The translations under genes and the position numbers were made by a program. Below, one piece after another: positions 1-8,152 of a stretch of DNA of 64,000 bases. Below the pieces are notes generated by a model. The model was not told where the DNA came from and made no database searches. It saw only the letters and a list, made by a program, of their open reading frames with translations. Position 1 is the first letter of the stretch. The number at the start of each line of letters is the position of its first letter. The stretch is taken from positions 124,001 to 188,000 of the forward strand of contig JAXMHH010000005.1 of NCBI GenBank assembly GCA_046346845.1. The letters are read 5' to 3'. The stretch is from DSSB01 sp046346845 (lineage in GTDB: Bacteria > UBA10199 > DSSB01).

Positions 1-1
1 G

Positions 2-520
2 CTGGGCGCCTTGTCGGGAAATCCCACCAGCTGGTTGACCCTCTCCGGGGCAGGCACGGTCGGCTCGGAGGGCGGCAGGCTGCGCAGCATCGCCGACTTC
101 ATCGCCTCGGTGAAGGTGAACGACGCGGCCGCGACCGCGGGCAATTTCGACCGCTTCACCGCATCGGTCACCTACGACTGGGGCCATGAAGGCGCCGGTG
201 CGGGCCAACCCGAGTCCAACTGGCACGCCTTGGGGATCACCGGCCGGGTCGGCTTCATCCCGCAAGCCAGCTTCGCCCAGGGCTTCGAGCTGTTCTTCGA
301 TCCCGACGGGGCGCGGACGGGGGCACCCCAAACCATGTGGTCGACGCGTTCGACCTTCCAAGTTCAGCCCTTCGCCACCATGGATGTCACGGCGCTCCGC
401 GGAATCCGGGCCCGGCTCGAATTCCGGCACGACAGCTCGACGGCCCCCAGCTTCCTGGCCGGTGCCCTGCCGGCGACCTCGCAAAACACCTTCGGCATCC
501 AATTGGGCTACGTTTATTAA
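2..520 (+). CDS. Outer-membrane beta-barrel porin, C-terminal part (BBP2/OmpL-like)
   Basis: The reading frame is open to the left edge, so only the last 173 residues are present. It shows alternating short amphipathic strands, a segment with FFDPDGARTG followed by a second with RARLEFRHDSS, and a terminal strand ending in aromatic residues (GIQLGYVY), which is the usual C-terminal signal for outer-membrane barrel assembly. The DGxRTG and lRxEyRHD pattern is what I associate with the BBP2 (OmpL-like) porin family; this is recognition from memory. The likely role is passive diffusion across the outer membrane, with unknown substrate. It is followed by a strong terminator, so it ends its transcription unit. 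Confidence 0.6.
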   Translation: MGALSGNPTSWLTLSGAGTVGSEGGRLRSIADFIASVKVNDAAATAGNFDRFTASVTYDWGHEGAGAGQPESNWHALGITGRVGFIPQASFAQGFELFFDPDGARTGAPQTMWSTRSTFQVQPFATMDVTALRGIRARLEFRHDSSTAPSFLAGALPATSQNTFGIQLGYVY

Positions 521-543
521 AGGAATTCCTCTCCACAGAGGGA

Positions 544-631
544 TGCACAAAACACTGCACGGAAGGCCCTCCTAATCGCAAGGTTAGGGGGGTCTTTTTT
601 TTTGAGTAACCAATGCACCGGGAGATACCGA
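544..631 (+). repeat. Direct repeat, copy 1 (terminator cassette)
   Basis: An 88-bp block that recurs at 708-795 with about two mismatches (offset exactly 164 bp). It starts TGCACAAAACACTGCAC, carries a terminator hairpin in its middle and ends with ATGCACCGGGAGATACCGA. The duplication includes sequence on both sides of the terminator, so it is not just two similar hairpins. Confidence 0.9.
567..603 (+). terminator. Rho-independent terminator, copy 1
   Basis: The stem CCCTCCTAA pairs with TTAGGGGGG (with G-T wobble) across a loop of about 8 nt and is followed by TC and nine T. It lies 47 bp after the porin stop codon. Confidence 0.85.
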
Positions 632-639
632 TGGGGGTT

Positions 640-705
640 GAAGGGGGAGGCGGAACCGCCCCCTGGGCTTTAGCGAGACCGGACTTGCTCCGGGCTCGCG
701 AATCA
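640..705 (+). repeat. Extragenic hairpin repeat, copy 1
   Basis: Begins AAGGGGGAGGCGG and ends in a hairpin with arms GCGAG-A-CCGGA and TCCGG-G-CTCGC. Two related elements lie beside the tRNA-Ser genes at 6120-6182 and 6322-6385. All share the GGGGGAGG head and a terminal hairpin whose stem sequence differs but stays paired. It sits between the two terminator copies. Confidence 0.5.
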
Positions 706-707
706 CC

Positions 708-795
708 TGCACAAAACACTGCACGGAAGGCCCTCCTAATCGCAAGGTTAGGGGGGTCTTTTTTTTTGAGTAACCGATGCACCGGGAAATACCGA
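708..795 (+). repeat. Direct repeat, copy 2 (terminator cassette)
   Basis: Second copy of the 88-bp block at 544-631. Differences are A to G in the ACCRATG stretch and G to A in GGRAAT. It lies just upstream of tmk, so readthrough into tmk would pass two terminators. Confidence 0.9.
731..767 (+). terminator. Rho-independent terminator, copy 2
   Basis: Identical hairpin and T tract to 567-603, inside the second direct repeat. Confidence 0.8.
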
Positions 796-886
796 CTCCC
801 GGGGGCGAGCTCCGCAAAAACTCCCTCAAGGCCCAAGCAGCCACATTTCCCTTGCATATAGAAAGGCAAGATTCCTAGATTTCCGC

Positions 887-1516
887 ATGTCCCTATTCAT
901 CACCTTCGAAGGGGGCGAGGGCAGCGGCAAGACGACCCAGATCCAGCGCCTCGCCGAGGCGCTCAAGGCCCGCGGTCGTGCGACCCTGCTGACGCGCGAG
1001 CCCGGTGGGACCGCGATCGGGGGCGAGATCCGCAAGATCCTGCTCGACGGCAAAAACCATCACCTCTCCCCCTTGGCCGAGCTGATGCTCTACGCGGCCG
1101 ACCGCGCCCAACACATCGCCGAGTCCGTCCGCCCCGCCCTCGCGCAAGGGCGCATCGTCCTTTGCGACCGTTTTTGCGACGCCACCGTGGCCTATCAAGG
1201 CTTCGGCCGCGGGCTGGACCTGCAGCTCATCTCCGAGCTCAACGAGCTGGCCACCGGCGGCCTCAAGCCGCAACGCACCTACTTGCTGGACCTTCCCGTG
1301 GAGATAGGACTGGCCCGGGCCAAGGCGCGCCTGGAGCGGCAAAGGAGCTCGGAGGGGCGCTTCGAGGCCGAGGCCCTCGCCTTCCACGAGAAGGTGCGGA
1401 AAGGCTACCTGCGCCTGGCCAGCGAAGAGCCCGAGCGCTTCCGGGTGCTCGACGGCACCCTCGAGGTCGAAGCGATCCACCGAAAAATTTTTCAGGACCT
1501 TGAAACCCTGCTGTGA
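887..1516 (+). CDS. tmk: Thymidylate kinase
   Basis: Phosphorylates dTMP to dTDP with ATP in dTTP synthesis, in the cytoplasm. The 209 residues match the family length. The P-loop GGEGSGKT is at residues 9-16, the DR(F) motif is in LCDRFCDATVAYQGFGRG near residue 93, and an arginine-rich LID region follows the ARAKARLERQ segment. Start ATG begins MSLFITFEGG, the canonical N-terminus. It is the first gene of tmk-holB-metG; the holB ATG lies 13 bp after the tmk stop. This grouping is common in bacteria. Confidence 0.97.
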   Translation: MSLFITFEGGEGSGKTTQIQRLAEALKARGRATLLTREPGGTAIGGEIRKILLDGKNHHLSPLAELMLYAADRAQHIAESVRPALAQGRIVLCDRFCDATVAYQGFGRGLDLQLISELNELATGGLKPQRTYLLDLPVEIGLARAKARLERQRSSEGRFEAEALAFHEKVRKGYLRLASEEPERFRVLDGTLEVEAIHRKIFQDLETLL

Positions 1517-1529
1517 GGGCCGAGCCACG

Positions 1530-2447
1530 ATGAGCGAACTGCCCTTTCTCGGACATGAAGAACTCTACCGAAGCCTGGACGCCCTGCGCGCCGCGGGCCG
1601 CCTGCCCCACGCCTTGATCTTTCTCGGGCCGGAGGGCATCGGCAAGCAACTCGTCGCCCGGCACCTCGCCAAGGCCCTGCTCTGCGAAGCGGCGTCCGAG
1701 GCGCCCTGCGGCGCCTGCCGCTCTTGCCACTTGGTCGCCGAGGGCAAGCACCCCGACCTCTGGCCGATAGAGCCGGACAACGGCCGCATCAAGATCGACG
1801 CCATCCGCGAGCTGAAGCAAGGTCTCACCCTGGCCCCGCTCGTCGGAAGGTGTCGGGTTGTGCTGATGCCGGAGGCCCAAGCCCTCAACGCCGCGGCCGC
1901 CAACGCCCTGCTCAAGACCCTCGAAGAGCCGCCCCCCGCGACTTACTTTTTGCTGGGTAGCCATGCCGCCGGCTGGGTGCCGCGCACGATTCTCTCGCGC
2001 TGCCAAAAGCTCCGCTGCTCACCGCTTCCTCCGGAGGCGCTCGCCGAAATCCTGCGCCGGCAGGGTAAGGAGTCCGACGCCCGCCTGCTGCGCTGGGCCC
2101 AGGGCTCGGCGCGCCTCGCCCTGCTGCTTGGCGAGGCCGAAGGGGAGCTACCCTCCTTGGACCAGCTGTGGGGCGACCGGGAGGCCCTCGACCTAGCTTC
2201 GGCCTACTCCTTGGGCCAAGCCCTCAATGAGCCCGAGCGGCTCTTGCCTTTCTTAGAAGGGTTATTGCTCGAGGCCCACCAATACCTCACCCAAGGCCCC
2301 GACCTGCCCCCGCGCAGCTTCGAGGCCCTGACCTTCGCCGAGAGAATCCTAGAGTTCCGCCGGGAACTCAGGCAAAATGCCAATCCGAAGCTGCATCTGC
2401 CGCGACTCCTGATGTTCTTCCGAGAACCGCTCGAAAGCCGACTATGA
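1530..2447 (+). CDS. holB: DNA polymerase III delta-prime subunit
   Basis: Clamp-loader subunit of the replicative polymerase, 305 residues. A degenerate Walker A (GPEGIGKQ) is near residue 32, the four-cysteine zinc module (CEAA..PCGACRSC) follows, TLEEPP lies near residue 130, and the SRC sensor-1 motif is in TILSRCQKL. I chose ATG 1530 rather than the in-frame TTG at 1500, because TTG would overlap the tmk coding end and MSELPFLGHE is the normal start of the family. The stop overlaps the metG start (ATGA), so the two are translationally coupled. Confidence 0.93.
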   Translation: MSELPFLGHEELYRSLDALRAAGRLPHALIFLGPEGIGKQLVARHLAKALLCEAASEAPCGACRSCHLVAEGKHPDLWPIEPDNGRIKIDAIRELKQGLTLAPLVGRCRVVLMPEAQALNAAAANALLKTLEEPPPATYFLLGSHAAGWVPRTILSRCQKLRCSPLPPEALAEILRRQGKESDARLLRWAQGSARLALLLGEAEGELPSLDQLWGDREALDLASAYSLGQALNEPERLLPFLEGLLLEAHQYLTQGPDLPPRSFEALTFAERILEFRRELRQNANPKLHLPRLLMFFREPLESRL

Positions 2448-3979
2448 CCCGATTCTATCTCACCACCGCCATCGACTACGTCAACTCCATCCCCCACCTG
2501 GGCACCGCCTACGAGAAGATCGGCGCCGACGCCCTGGCCCGCTTCATGCGCCTGGAGGGCCGCGAGGTGCATTTTCAGATGGGCAACGACGAGCATTCCA
2601 CCAACGTGCTCAAGGCCGCCCAAGAGAAGGGCCTCGAGCCGAAGCTCTATTGCGACGAGATGCGCGGAAAGTTCACCGAGATCTGGAAAAAGCTCGGAAT
2701 CAGCTACGACGACTTCATCCAGACCAGCGAGCCCCGGCACCATCGGGCCACGCAAAAACTCTTCGACGCCATCCTGAAGAACGGCGACATCTACGAAGAT
2801 CTCTACGAGGGCTGGTACTGCGAGTCCTGCGAGGCCTTCTACACCGAGAAAGACCTAGTCGAGGGGCTCTGCCCGCACCACAAGACCAAGCCCAAGTGGC
2901 TGAGCGAGAAGAACTTCTTTTTCAAGCTCTCCAAGTACCAGCAGCCGCTGCTCGACCACATCGCCGCCCATCCCGAGTTCATCGTGCCGGAGATCCGGCG
3001 CAACGAGATCGTCAGCCTGATCAAGGGCGGCCTGCAGAACGTCTCGGTGTCGCGCTCCGGCTTCGCCTGGGGCATCCCCCTCCCCAACGACAGCAGCCAC
3101 GTGGTCTACGTGTGGTTCGACGCCTTGATCAATTACCTCACCGCGGTGGGCTACGCCGACGACCCGGCCCGCTTCGAGAAGTGGTGGCCCGCCGACCTGC
3201 ACGTCATCGGCAAGGACATCACCCGCTTCCACTGCGTGATCTGGCCCGCCATGCTGATGAGCGCGGGACTGACGCTGCCCAAGACCGTCTTCGGCCACGG
3301 CTTCGTCTACCTGAAGGGCGAGAAGATGAGCAAGAGCCTGGGCAACGTCGTCACCCCGCTGGACGTAGCCGACGTCTACGGGCCGGACGCCCTGCGCTAT
3401 TACTTGCTGCGCGGCTCCAGCTTCGGCGCGGACGGAAATTTCACCTGGGAAGACTTCATCAAGCGCTACAACGCCGACCTGGCCAACGACTTGGGCAACG
3501 TCCTCAACCGCTCCATGGGCATGGCGAAGAAATACTTCAACGGCCTGCTGAAACCGGGCGAACCGGCCGAGGCCGACCAGGCCCTGATCCTCCAGGCCGG
3601 CGAGACCGGCAAGAAGGTGCGGCAGGCGATGGATTACCGGCGCGGCGACCTCGAGTACCACCAGGCCTTGGAGGCGATCTGGGCGCTGATCGGCGCCGTC
3701 GACAAATACATCGACAGCAGCGCCCCCTGGACCCTCAAGAAAGAAGGCAAGGAGCCCCGCCTCGCGCAGGTGCTCTACAACGTCTTCAACTGCCTGAGGT
3801 TGATCGGGATGTGGATCGCGCCCTTCCTGCCCTTCACCAGCGAGAAGATCTACGCCCAACTGAAGCTGCCCTTTCCCAAGGGCTTCGCCGAGGGCGCACC
3901 CTGGACGGCGATGCCGACGGAACACCAACTGGGCGAGGCCTCGCCGCTCTTTCCTAGAATTGAAACTGAGGGAAAATAA
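2444..3979 (+). CDS. metG: Methionyl-tRNA synthetase
   Basis: Charges tRNA-Met. The class I HIGH motif appears as PHLG near residue 18 (SIPHLGTAYEKIGAD). A CP-domain zinc knuckle uses CESC near residue 127 and CPHH near residue 145. KMSKS occurs as GEKMSKSLGN near residue 295. At 511 residues it ends after the anticodon-binding helical domain and lacks the C-terminal EMAP/Trbp111-like domain of longer bacterial forms. Start ATG overlaps the holB stop by 4 nt. Confidence 0.97.
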   Translation: MTRFYLTTAIDYVNSIPHLGTAYEKIGADALARFMRLEGREVHFQMGNDEHSTNVLKAAQEKGLEPKLYCDEMRGKFTEIWKKLGISYDDFIQTSEPRHHRATQKLFDAILKNGDIYEDLYEGWYCESCEAFYTEKDLVEGLCPHHKTKPKWLSEKNFFFKLSKYQQPLLDHIAAHPEFIVPEIRRNEIVSLIKGGLQNVSVSRSGFAWGIPLPNDSSHVVYVWFDALINYLTAVGYADDPARFEKWWPADLHVIGKDITRFHCVIWPAMLMSAGLTLPKTVFGHGFVYLKGEKMSKSLGNVVTPLDVADVYGPDALRYYLLRGSSFGADGNFTWEDFIKRYNADLANDLGNVLNRSMGMAKKYFNGLLKPGEPAEADQALILQAGETGKKVRQAMDYRRGDLEYHQALEAIWALIGAVDKYIDSSAPWTLKKEGKEPRLAQVLYNVFNCLRLIGMWIAPFLPFTSEKIYAQLKLPFPKGFAEGAPWTAMPTEHQLGEASPLFPRIETEGK

Positions 3980-3995
3980 GCAAGGCAGCAAGCCG

Positions 3996-4013
3996 TTGGG
4001 CGCTAGCGCCCAA
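3996..4013. terminator. Perfect 18-bp palindrome between convergent genes
   Basis: TTGGGCGCTAGCGCCCAA is self-complementary over its whole length and lies between the metG stop and the convergent gene, whose TAG stop is inside it. No T tract follows on either side, so it is a candidate bidirectional transcript-end hairpin rather than a classical terminator. Confidence 0.45.
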
Positions 4014-4620
4014 AGCCATGCCGATGCACCGGCGCTTCTCCGGTGCTGTCGACCACGTCGATCATGTGGCCGGACTGCTGCTCCCATTTCTGCAGCGCCT
4101 TTTCCAGGATGGGCTGGTTAAGGGACCAGAGCTCCTGGTTCTCGCCCTCCAGCACGACGGTGGAGAAGAGGTGATAGCTGATGGAAAAGTTCTGAAAGCC
4201 CGTCTCGTCGGGGCCGCCCCACACGATGAAGCTACAGGGCTCTTGGATCTGCAGGCGAACCGGATTGTCCGTCTGGAATCGGGTGCGCAGGAAACCGACG
4301 ATGTTCAGGTTGAGCCGGAAGGTCCAAAGCGGCTCCTTGAGGTTCTTCATCACCAACATCAGCTCGTCCAGGAAGGTCTGCTGGTCGAGTCCGGTCTTCT
4401 GGATGTGCTGGGTGGCGTCGTAGGTGATGATCTCCATCGAGTCCGGCATCACCAGGCCGAAGAAGGCCCGCAGGAAATTGAAGACCTGCTCAAAGAACCA
4501 AACGTTCGTCTCCTCGGGGCTGAGCGCGGTGAAGTTCATGTTGGAGTTGAAGCCCCAGGCCCCCACCACCTGATTTCGCTCCCAACTGGTCTCGAGGAAT
4601 TCGTCGAAGTTCTTCAACAT
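4003..4620 (-). CDS. Hypothetical protein, 205 residues
   Basis: Not recognised. A soluble-looking alpha/beta protein with no signal peptide, beginning MLKNFDEFLE. It is rich in aromatic residues (WFFEQVFNFLRAFFG near residue 42), with predicted strands around LWTFRLNLNIVGFLRTRF and CSFIVWGG. Codon third-position GC is high and even, supporting a real gene. It converges on metG and its stop codon lies in the 3996-4013 palindrome. The start ATG has no strong Shine-Dalgarno. Confidence 0.7.
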   Translation of the reverse strand: MLKNFDEFLETSWERNQVVGAWGFNSNMNFTALSPEETNVWFFEQVFNFLRAFFGLVMPDSMEIITYDATQHIQKTGLDQQTFLDELMLVMKNLKEPLWTFRLNLNIVGFLRTRFQTDNPVRLQIQEPCSFIVWGGPDETGFQNFSISYHLFSTVVLEGENQELWSLNQPILEKALQKWEQQSGHMIDVVDSTGEAPVHRHGFGR

Positions 4621-4794
4621 AGGCCGAAATACGATAACAAAAGTCCAGGCCCAGGCACAGCGCCATCTTCGGGTAATCTTTAGGGGTTTTGGCCCTCGGC
4701 CCGCGGAAGCCCGCGCCGCAAGCCCTTCCTCCGCAGCCGCCGCGGACCGGACCCTGATTACAACTCATTGATATTTATAAAAAAATACGGTCGG

Positions 4795-5277
4795 TCAGAA
4801 TTGCTGGAGTTCCGCCCAGGCCGAGGCGGCCGGAATCCCATCGGCCACGGCCTGCAGGAGCTCGCGCAGCTCCTCGGCAGAGGAAAAATCCACCTGCAGG
4901 CAGAAGGTCCGACCCTCGAAGTTCTGCGGAGGCCGAACCCGGACCCCGCGGGGCAGGCCAAGGCGCTTGGTCCAGGCCTCGAAGGCGAGTTCATGGGCAT
5001 GGCGTTGGGGGTGGAGGCGGCGGTCCAGGGCGTCGCGCAGGCGGCGGCCCAGCTCTTTGGAGGTCAGCTGCTTGGCGGAAACTTCCTCGAGCAGCTCTTC
5101 AAGCAATAAGGAGGTCGGTTTTCCGGTCTTTCTAGCGAGGTCCTCGAGTTGTTCGAGGATTTGCAGGGCCAGATTGATCCCAACCGGTTTCCCTTCCAGC
5201 CATTCCTCTAGGGCTCGAGCCTCGTTCGGGGAAAATCGCTTCAGCCGTCGCGCGACGGTCTTCTGGTAATCATCCAT
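4795..5277 (-). CDS. Hypothetical helical protein, 160 residues
   Basis: Not recognised. The N-terminal two-thirds is charged and helical (MDDYQKTVARRLKRFSPNEA, then LQILEQLEDLARKTGKPTSL and SKELGRRLRDALDRRLHPQR). A short alpha/beta tail follows (FEGRTFCLQVDFSSAEELRE). No signal peptide or membrane segment. Start ATG 5277 is preceded by GAAAGGG. It might be DNA- or RNA-binding given the basic helices, but nothing specific supports that. Confidence 0.65.
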   Translation of the reverse strand: MDDYQKTVARRLKRFSPNEARALEEWLEGKPVGINLALQILEQLEDLARKTGKPTSLLLEELLEEVSAKQLTSKELGRRLRDALDRRLHPQRHAHELAFEAWTKRLGLPRGVRVRPPQNFEGRTFCLQVDFSSAEELRELLQAVADGIPAASAWAELQQF

Positions 5278-5325
5278 GGCCCTTTCATAAAGGAAGGCCC
5301 TGGGGATGAGAAGCGGGTTTCGGAA

Positions 5326-5439
5326 TTATAGCGAATAGAGGGTCTTGCGGAGACGCTTCATCTCTTGTTTTTCGCGTTTTCGGAGGGAATCGGAAAAGAG
5401 ATACAAACCGATGGCGGCAACCAATGCAATGCTGATCAT
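5326..5439 (-). CDS. Membrane microprotein, 37 residues
   Basis: A short gene read on the minus strand: ATG at 5439 and TAA ending at 5326. Upstream is GGGAG about 9 nt before the ATG. The product starts MISIALVAAIGLYLF, one clear transmembrane helix, followed by a strongly basic tail (SDSLRKREKQEMKRLRKTLY). This single-pass, basic-tail form is typical of bacterial membrane microproteins. Function unknown. The rest of the 5278-5581 stretch holds no other gene I can support. Confidence 0.5.
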   Translation of the reverse strand: MISIALVAAIGLYLFSDSLRKREKQEMKRLRKTLYSL

Positions 5440-5581
5440 GGACCTAACTCCCTAAGCTACCCCTGGTGCTGTCCCCTTCCTCAATTAAGTTTATCGGCCT
5501 CCCTGGACCCAAGTTGCGTACAGAACCTACCCTAATAAAGGTTGACACCCCGTTCCATAACCCCTAATCGGGGGCTGGCCG

Positions 5582-6070
5582 ATGCGAAAGCAGGGGGGCG
5601 AAAGTCCCGAAAAATACATGCAGGCCGCGCTGGGCTTGGCCCGGCGGGCGGAGGCACGCGGCGAGGTCCCGATCGGCGCCGTCCTGGTCCAGGAGGGGAA
5701 GATCGTCGGACGGGGCTTCAACTTGCGGGAGACCCGGCATCGACCCACCGCCCACGCCGAACTGCTCGCCATCGAGTCCGCGGCCCGAAAATTGGGGCGC
5801 TGGCGCCTGGAAAACACCACGCTCTATGTCACCTTGGAGCCCTGCCTGATGTGCTGGGGCGCCATCGTCCTGGCCCGCATCTCCAAGGTGGTGTTCGGCG
5901 CCCGGGATCCGAAGGCCGGGGTATGCGGGTCGATCCTGTCCTTGCACGAGGAACGCCGCTTCAATCACCACCCCAGCGTCGAGGCGGGCCTCTTGGAGCG
6001 AGAGTGCGGCGGGATCTTGAGCGAGTTTTTTAAGCGGTTGAGGAAAGAGAAGAAGCAGGGTAAAAAATAA
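5582..6070 (+). CDS. tadA: tRNA-specific adenosine deaminase
   Basis: Deaminates the wobble adenosine of tRNA-Arg(ACG) to inosine. 162 residues, a CDA-fold zinc enzyme: HAE at residues 58-60 gives the zinc histidine and the proton-shuttling glutamate, and PCLMC supplies the two zinc cysteines (88 and 91). The GAVLVQEGKIVGRGFN strand region is typical. The C-terminus is lysine-rich. It lies upstream of the two tRNA-Ser genes on the same strand, but separated by an extragenic hairpin repeat. Confidence 0.95.
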   Translation: MRKQGGESPEKYMQAALGLARRAEARGEVPIGAVLVQEGKIVGRGFNLRETRHRPTAHAELLAIESAARKLGRWRLENTTLYVTLEPCLMCWGAIVLARISKVVFGARDPKAGVCGSILSLHEERRFNHHPSVEAGLLERECGGILSEFFKRLRKEKKQGKK

Positions 6071-6119
6071 GATTCTCGATCGGCGGATATCCATCCAAAA
6101 AACACTTTACCGAGAGGGT

Positions 6120-6182
6120 AAAAGGGGGAGGAGAATCCGCATTCAAGCTTGAGCAGGCCGCGGGCCTGCCGGGCTTGCGAAA
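6120..6182 (+). repeat. Extragenic hairpin repeat, copy 2
   Basis: Starts AAAGGGGGAGGAGAATCCGC and carries the hairpin GCAGGCC-GCG-GGCCTGC inside an outer CAAG/CTTG pairing. It ends two bases before tRNA-Ser(GGA). Related to the elements at 640-705 and 6322-6385. Confidence 0.5.
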
Positions 6183-6183
6183 C

Positions 6184-6275
<92 letters not shown>

Positions 6276-6321
6276 AAAAAATTAACGGGCAAATCGATAT
6301 CGTTCTCCCTTTGTTGGGAAT

Positions 6322-6385
6322 GGAAGGGGGAGGAGCGGCGCCGCCCAGGGTTTTCGCCGACCCGAGGTATTTCGGGTCGGCAATC
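6322..6385 (+). repeat. Extragenic hairpin repeat, copy 3
   Basis: Starts GGAAGGGGGAGGAGCGGC and ends in the hairpin CCGACCCGA-GGTAT-TTCGGGTCGG just before tRNA-Ser(CGA). Same layout as the copies at 640-705 and 6120-6182. Confidence 0.5.
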
Positions 6386-6474
<89 letters not shown>

Positions 6475-6481
6475 CTTCTTT

Positions 6482-7519
6482 TCAAACCCGCTGCCCCGCG
6501 GGCTGCGCGGATTGCCGCGCATAACGCAGCTCTTTGTCGAAGAGCTCCCGCTCCAGGGCGCAGGACTCGCACAGTGCGTCCTCACTACTCGCATCCGCCC
6601 CCATGACTTCACCGCAGGCGCCGCAGACCAGGCGCTTCGCCTCTCGGTCGACCTCCGTGGAATCCCCGTCGCCCCGGAGAAACTCCAGGGTCTCCGCCAA
6701 CACCCGGGCATCGCGCAGGATGCGGCGGTGCCCCAACCCCTCGGTGATCCGCAGTCGGCCCCGCAAGGCGTAGGCGGCAATCGCCGCCCCGTCGTACCAG
6801 ATCACCTCGGCGTCGCCGCGGTCGTGGATGACCAGCAGGGGCGCGCGCAGGAAAGGGCCCAGGACCTTCGCGTTGAGGCGATCGAAGCGGAAGCGCAAGC
6901 GCCGTTCCATGCGGCTCCGAGCGGCGGCGGCGACTTTGGGAGAGAGCCGGAGCTGCTTGGAAAACTTCAGCCACCATTCCAAGGCATCCGCGGGCGGGGC
7001 CAAAAAGACCGCCCGGTTCAGCGATAGGCCTCCGGCCATCGCCAGCGAGGCGGCCGCGCCCCCCATGGAATGGGCGACCAAGACCTCGACCCCTCCGACA
7101 TGAGCGGCCACGCCGGCGATCGCGGCGGCGAACTGCGGCAGCGAGCTGAGCCTGCCCCCGGAATGCCCATGGGCCGGGGCGTCGAAGGCGACCACGGCGT
7201 ATCCCGCCCGGCGCAGGGGGGCGACCCAGGGGGTTAATTGGGCGGCGCTCCCGCCCCAACCGTGGACCAAGAGCGCAAGGGGACCCTCGCCCCACTTCCA
7301 GGCCGCCAAGCGCCTCCCGTCCAACTCGAGATCGAGGCGCTGGGCGCCGGCCAGGATGGCGAGTTCCGCCTCCGCATCCGGACGCCGCGGCGCACGGCGG
7401 AACCAGCGCTCGGCCAGCACCGCGGCCCAGGCGGTAGAAACCCAGGAGACCAGGGCAAGGCCCCGGCGATAGAACTCCAAAATTCCAAAACGAACGATCG
7501 TGCTATTTTTGGCGCGCAT
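6482..7519 (-). CDS. Alpha/beta-hydrolase with C-terminal zinc ribbon
   Basis: 345 residues. The oxyanion region is LLVHGWGGSA, the nucleophile elbow AHSMGG has its serine near residue 150, an acid lies in VIHDRGDAEV, and the catalytic histidine is in EGLGHRR near residue 261. After the hydrolase fold come four cysteines (VCGACGEVM and LCESCALE, about residues 304-328), a zinc-ribbon-like tail I do not know as standard for this family. Start ATG 7519 has AAAGGAGA upstream. A long in-frame upstream extension was discarded because it runs through the tetR gene. It lies 29 bp downstream of tetR on the same strand, and a TetR-type operator lies within its first codons. Confidence 0.85.
   Translation of the reverse strand: MRAKNSTIVRFGILEFYRRGLALVSWVSTAWAAVLAERWFRRAPRRPDAEAELAILAGAQRLDLELDGRRLAAWKWGEGPLALLVHGWGGSAAQLTPWVAPLRRAGYAVVAFDAPAHGHSGGRLSSLPQFAAAIAGVAAHVGGVEVLVAHSMGGAAASLAMAGGLSLNRAVFLAPPADALEWWLKFSKQLRLSPKVAAAARSRMERRLRFRFDRLNAKVLGPFLRAPLLVIHDRGDAEVIWYDGAAIAAYALRGRLRITEGLGHRRILRDARVLAETLEFLRGDGDSTEVDREAKRLVCGACGEVMGADASSEDALCESCALERELFDKELRYARQSAQPAGQRV
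7492..7505 (-). promoter_or_regulatory. TetR-type operator inside the hydrolase 5' coding region
   Basis: The 14-bp sequence TAGCACGATCGTTC (minus strand) centres on the palindrome ACGATCGT, typical of TetR-family operators. It covers codons 5-9 of the hydrolase. The identical 14-mer lies directly upstream of the adjacent tetR gene (8153-8166). Confidence 0.6.
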
Positions 7520-7548
7520 GAGGCGTCTCCTTTCCGGCCGAAAGGCGA

Positions 7549-8142
7549 TTATCGCTGACTTCTCTCCATCAAGAATGCGAAGGCGGTTTCGGCCCATCGC
7601 TCCGCCTTCGGATCGGCAAGCAATCGAACCGCGTAGTGGTAAGCGAGCATGATGCCGTAGAGCTCGTAGACGAATTGTTCCGGATCCACCTGCTTGTGAA
7701 AATGCCCCTCCGCGATCGCGCCGCGGACCACCGTGGCGAGGGTATCCAGCCAATCCTTTTGCTGGTTCACCAGCAGGTCGCGCACCGGCCCCGGCCTGTC
7801 GTCCAGCTCGGTCGCGGCGGCGACGAAGAAACAGCCTCCAGCCATGCGGCTGGCCTTGGGCCAGCGCCGCCAGTATTCGAAGAGGGCCCGCAGCCGCGGC
7901 GCCCCGCGGGGCGCCTTCAGGGCGGGACGGACCACCGTCTCGGCGAAGCGATCCGCCGCATGCTCCAATACTTTTATCTGTAGGGCCTGCAGCGATTTGA
8001 AGTGGGCGAAGAGTCCGCTCTTGGAAAGGTTGAGGTCTTCCGCGAGCCGTCCGAAGCTCAGGCCCTCCAAGCCCACCTGGCTAGCCAAGGCGGCGGCGTG
8101 TTCCAGGATGGTCTGACGGGTCATTTCTCCCTTGGGCAACAT
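7549..8142 (-). CDS. TetR/AcrR-family transcriptional regulator
   Basis: 197 residues. The N-terminal helix-turn-helix is typical (RQTILEHAAALASQVG, then LSFGRLAEDLNLSKSGLFAHF with the conserved Y/F-x-H-F end). The C-terminal ligand domain contains GGCFFVAAATELDDRPGPVR, like the TetR_C_6/YcdC-type families. The probable target is the downstream hydrolase, since an identical 14-bp palindromic site lies before tetR and within the hydrolase start. Inducer unknown. Start ATG 8142 is chosen although its Shine-Dalgarno is poor; an internal ATG (8124) has GGGAG only 2 nt upstream. Confidence 0.93.
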   Translation of the reverse strand: MLPKGEMTRQTILEHAAALASQVGLEGLSFGRLAEDLNLSKSGLFAHFKSLQALQIKVLEHAADRFAETVVRPALKAPRGAPRLRALFEYWRRWPKASRMAGGCFFVAAATELDDRPGPVRDLLVNQQKDWLDTLATVVRGAIAEGHFHKQVDPEQFVYELYGIMLAYHYAVRLLADPKAERWAETAFAFLMERSQR

Positions 8143-8152
8143 GATTTCTTTT

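Noticed and set aside
544..795. tRNA-like or small RNA gene in the duplicated block
   Set aside because: The AATCGCAAGGTT segment resembles a T arm, but it is simply the loop and stem of a terminator; no cloverleaf can be drawn.
2650..3957. Long out-of-frame open frame inside metG
   Set aside because: Arg/Pro-rich shadow frame produced by high third-position GC; metG is unambiguous.
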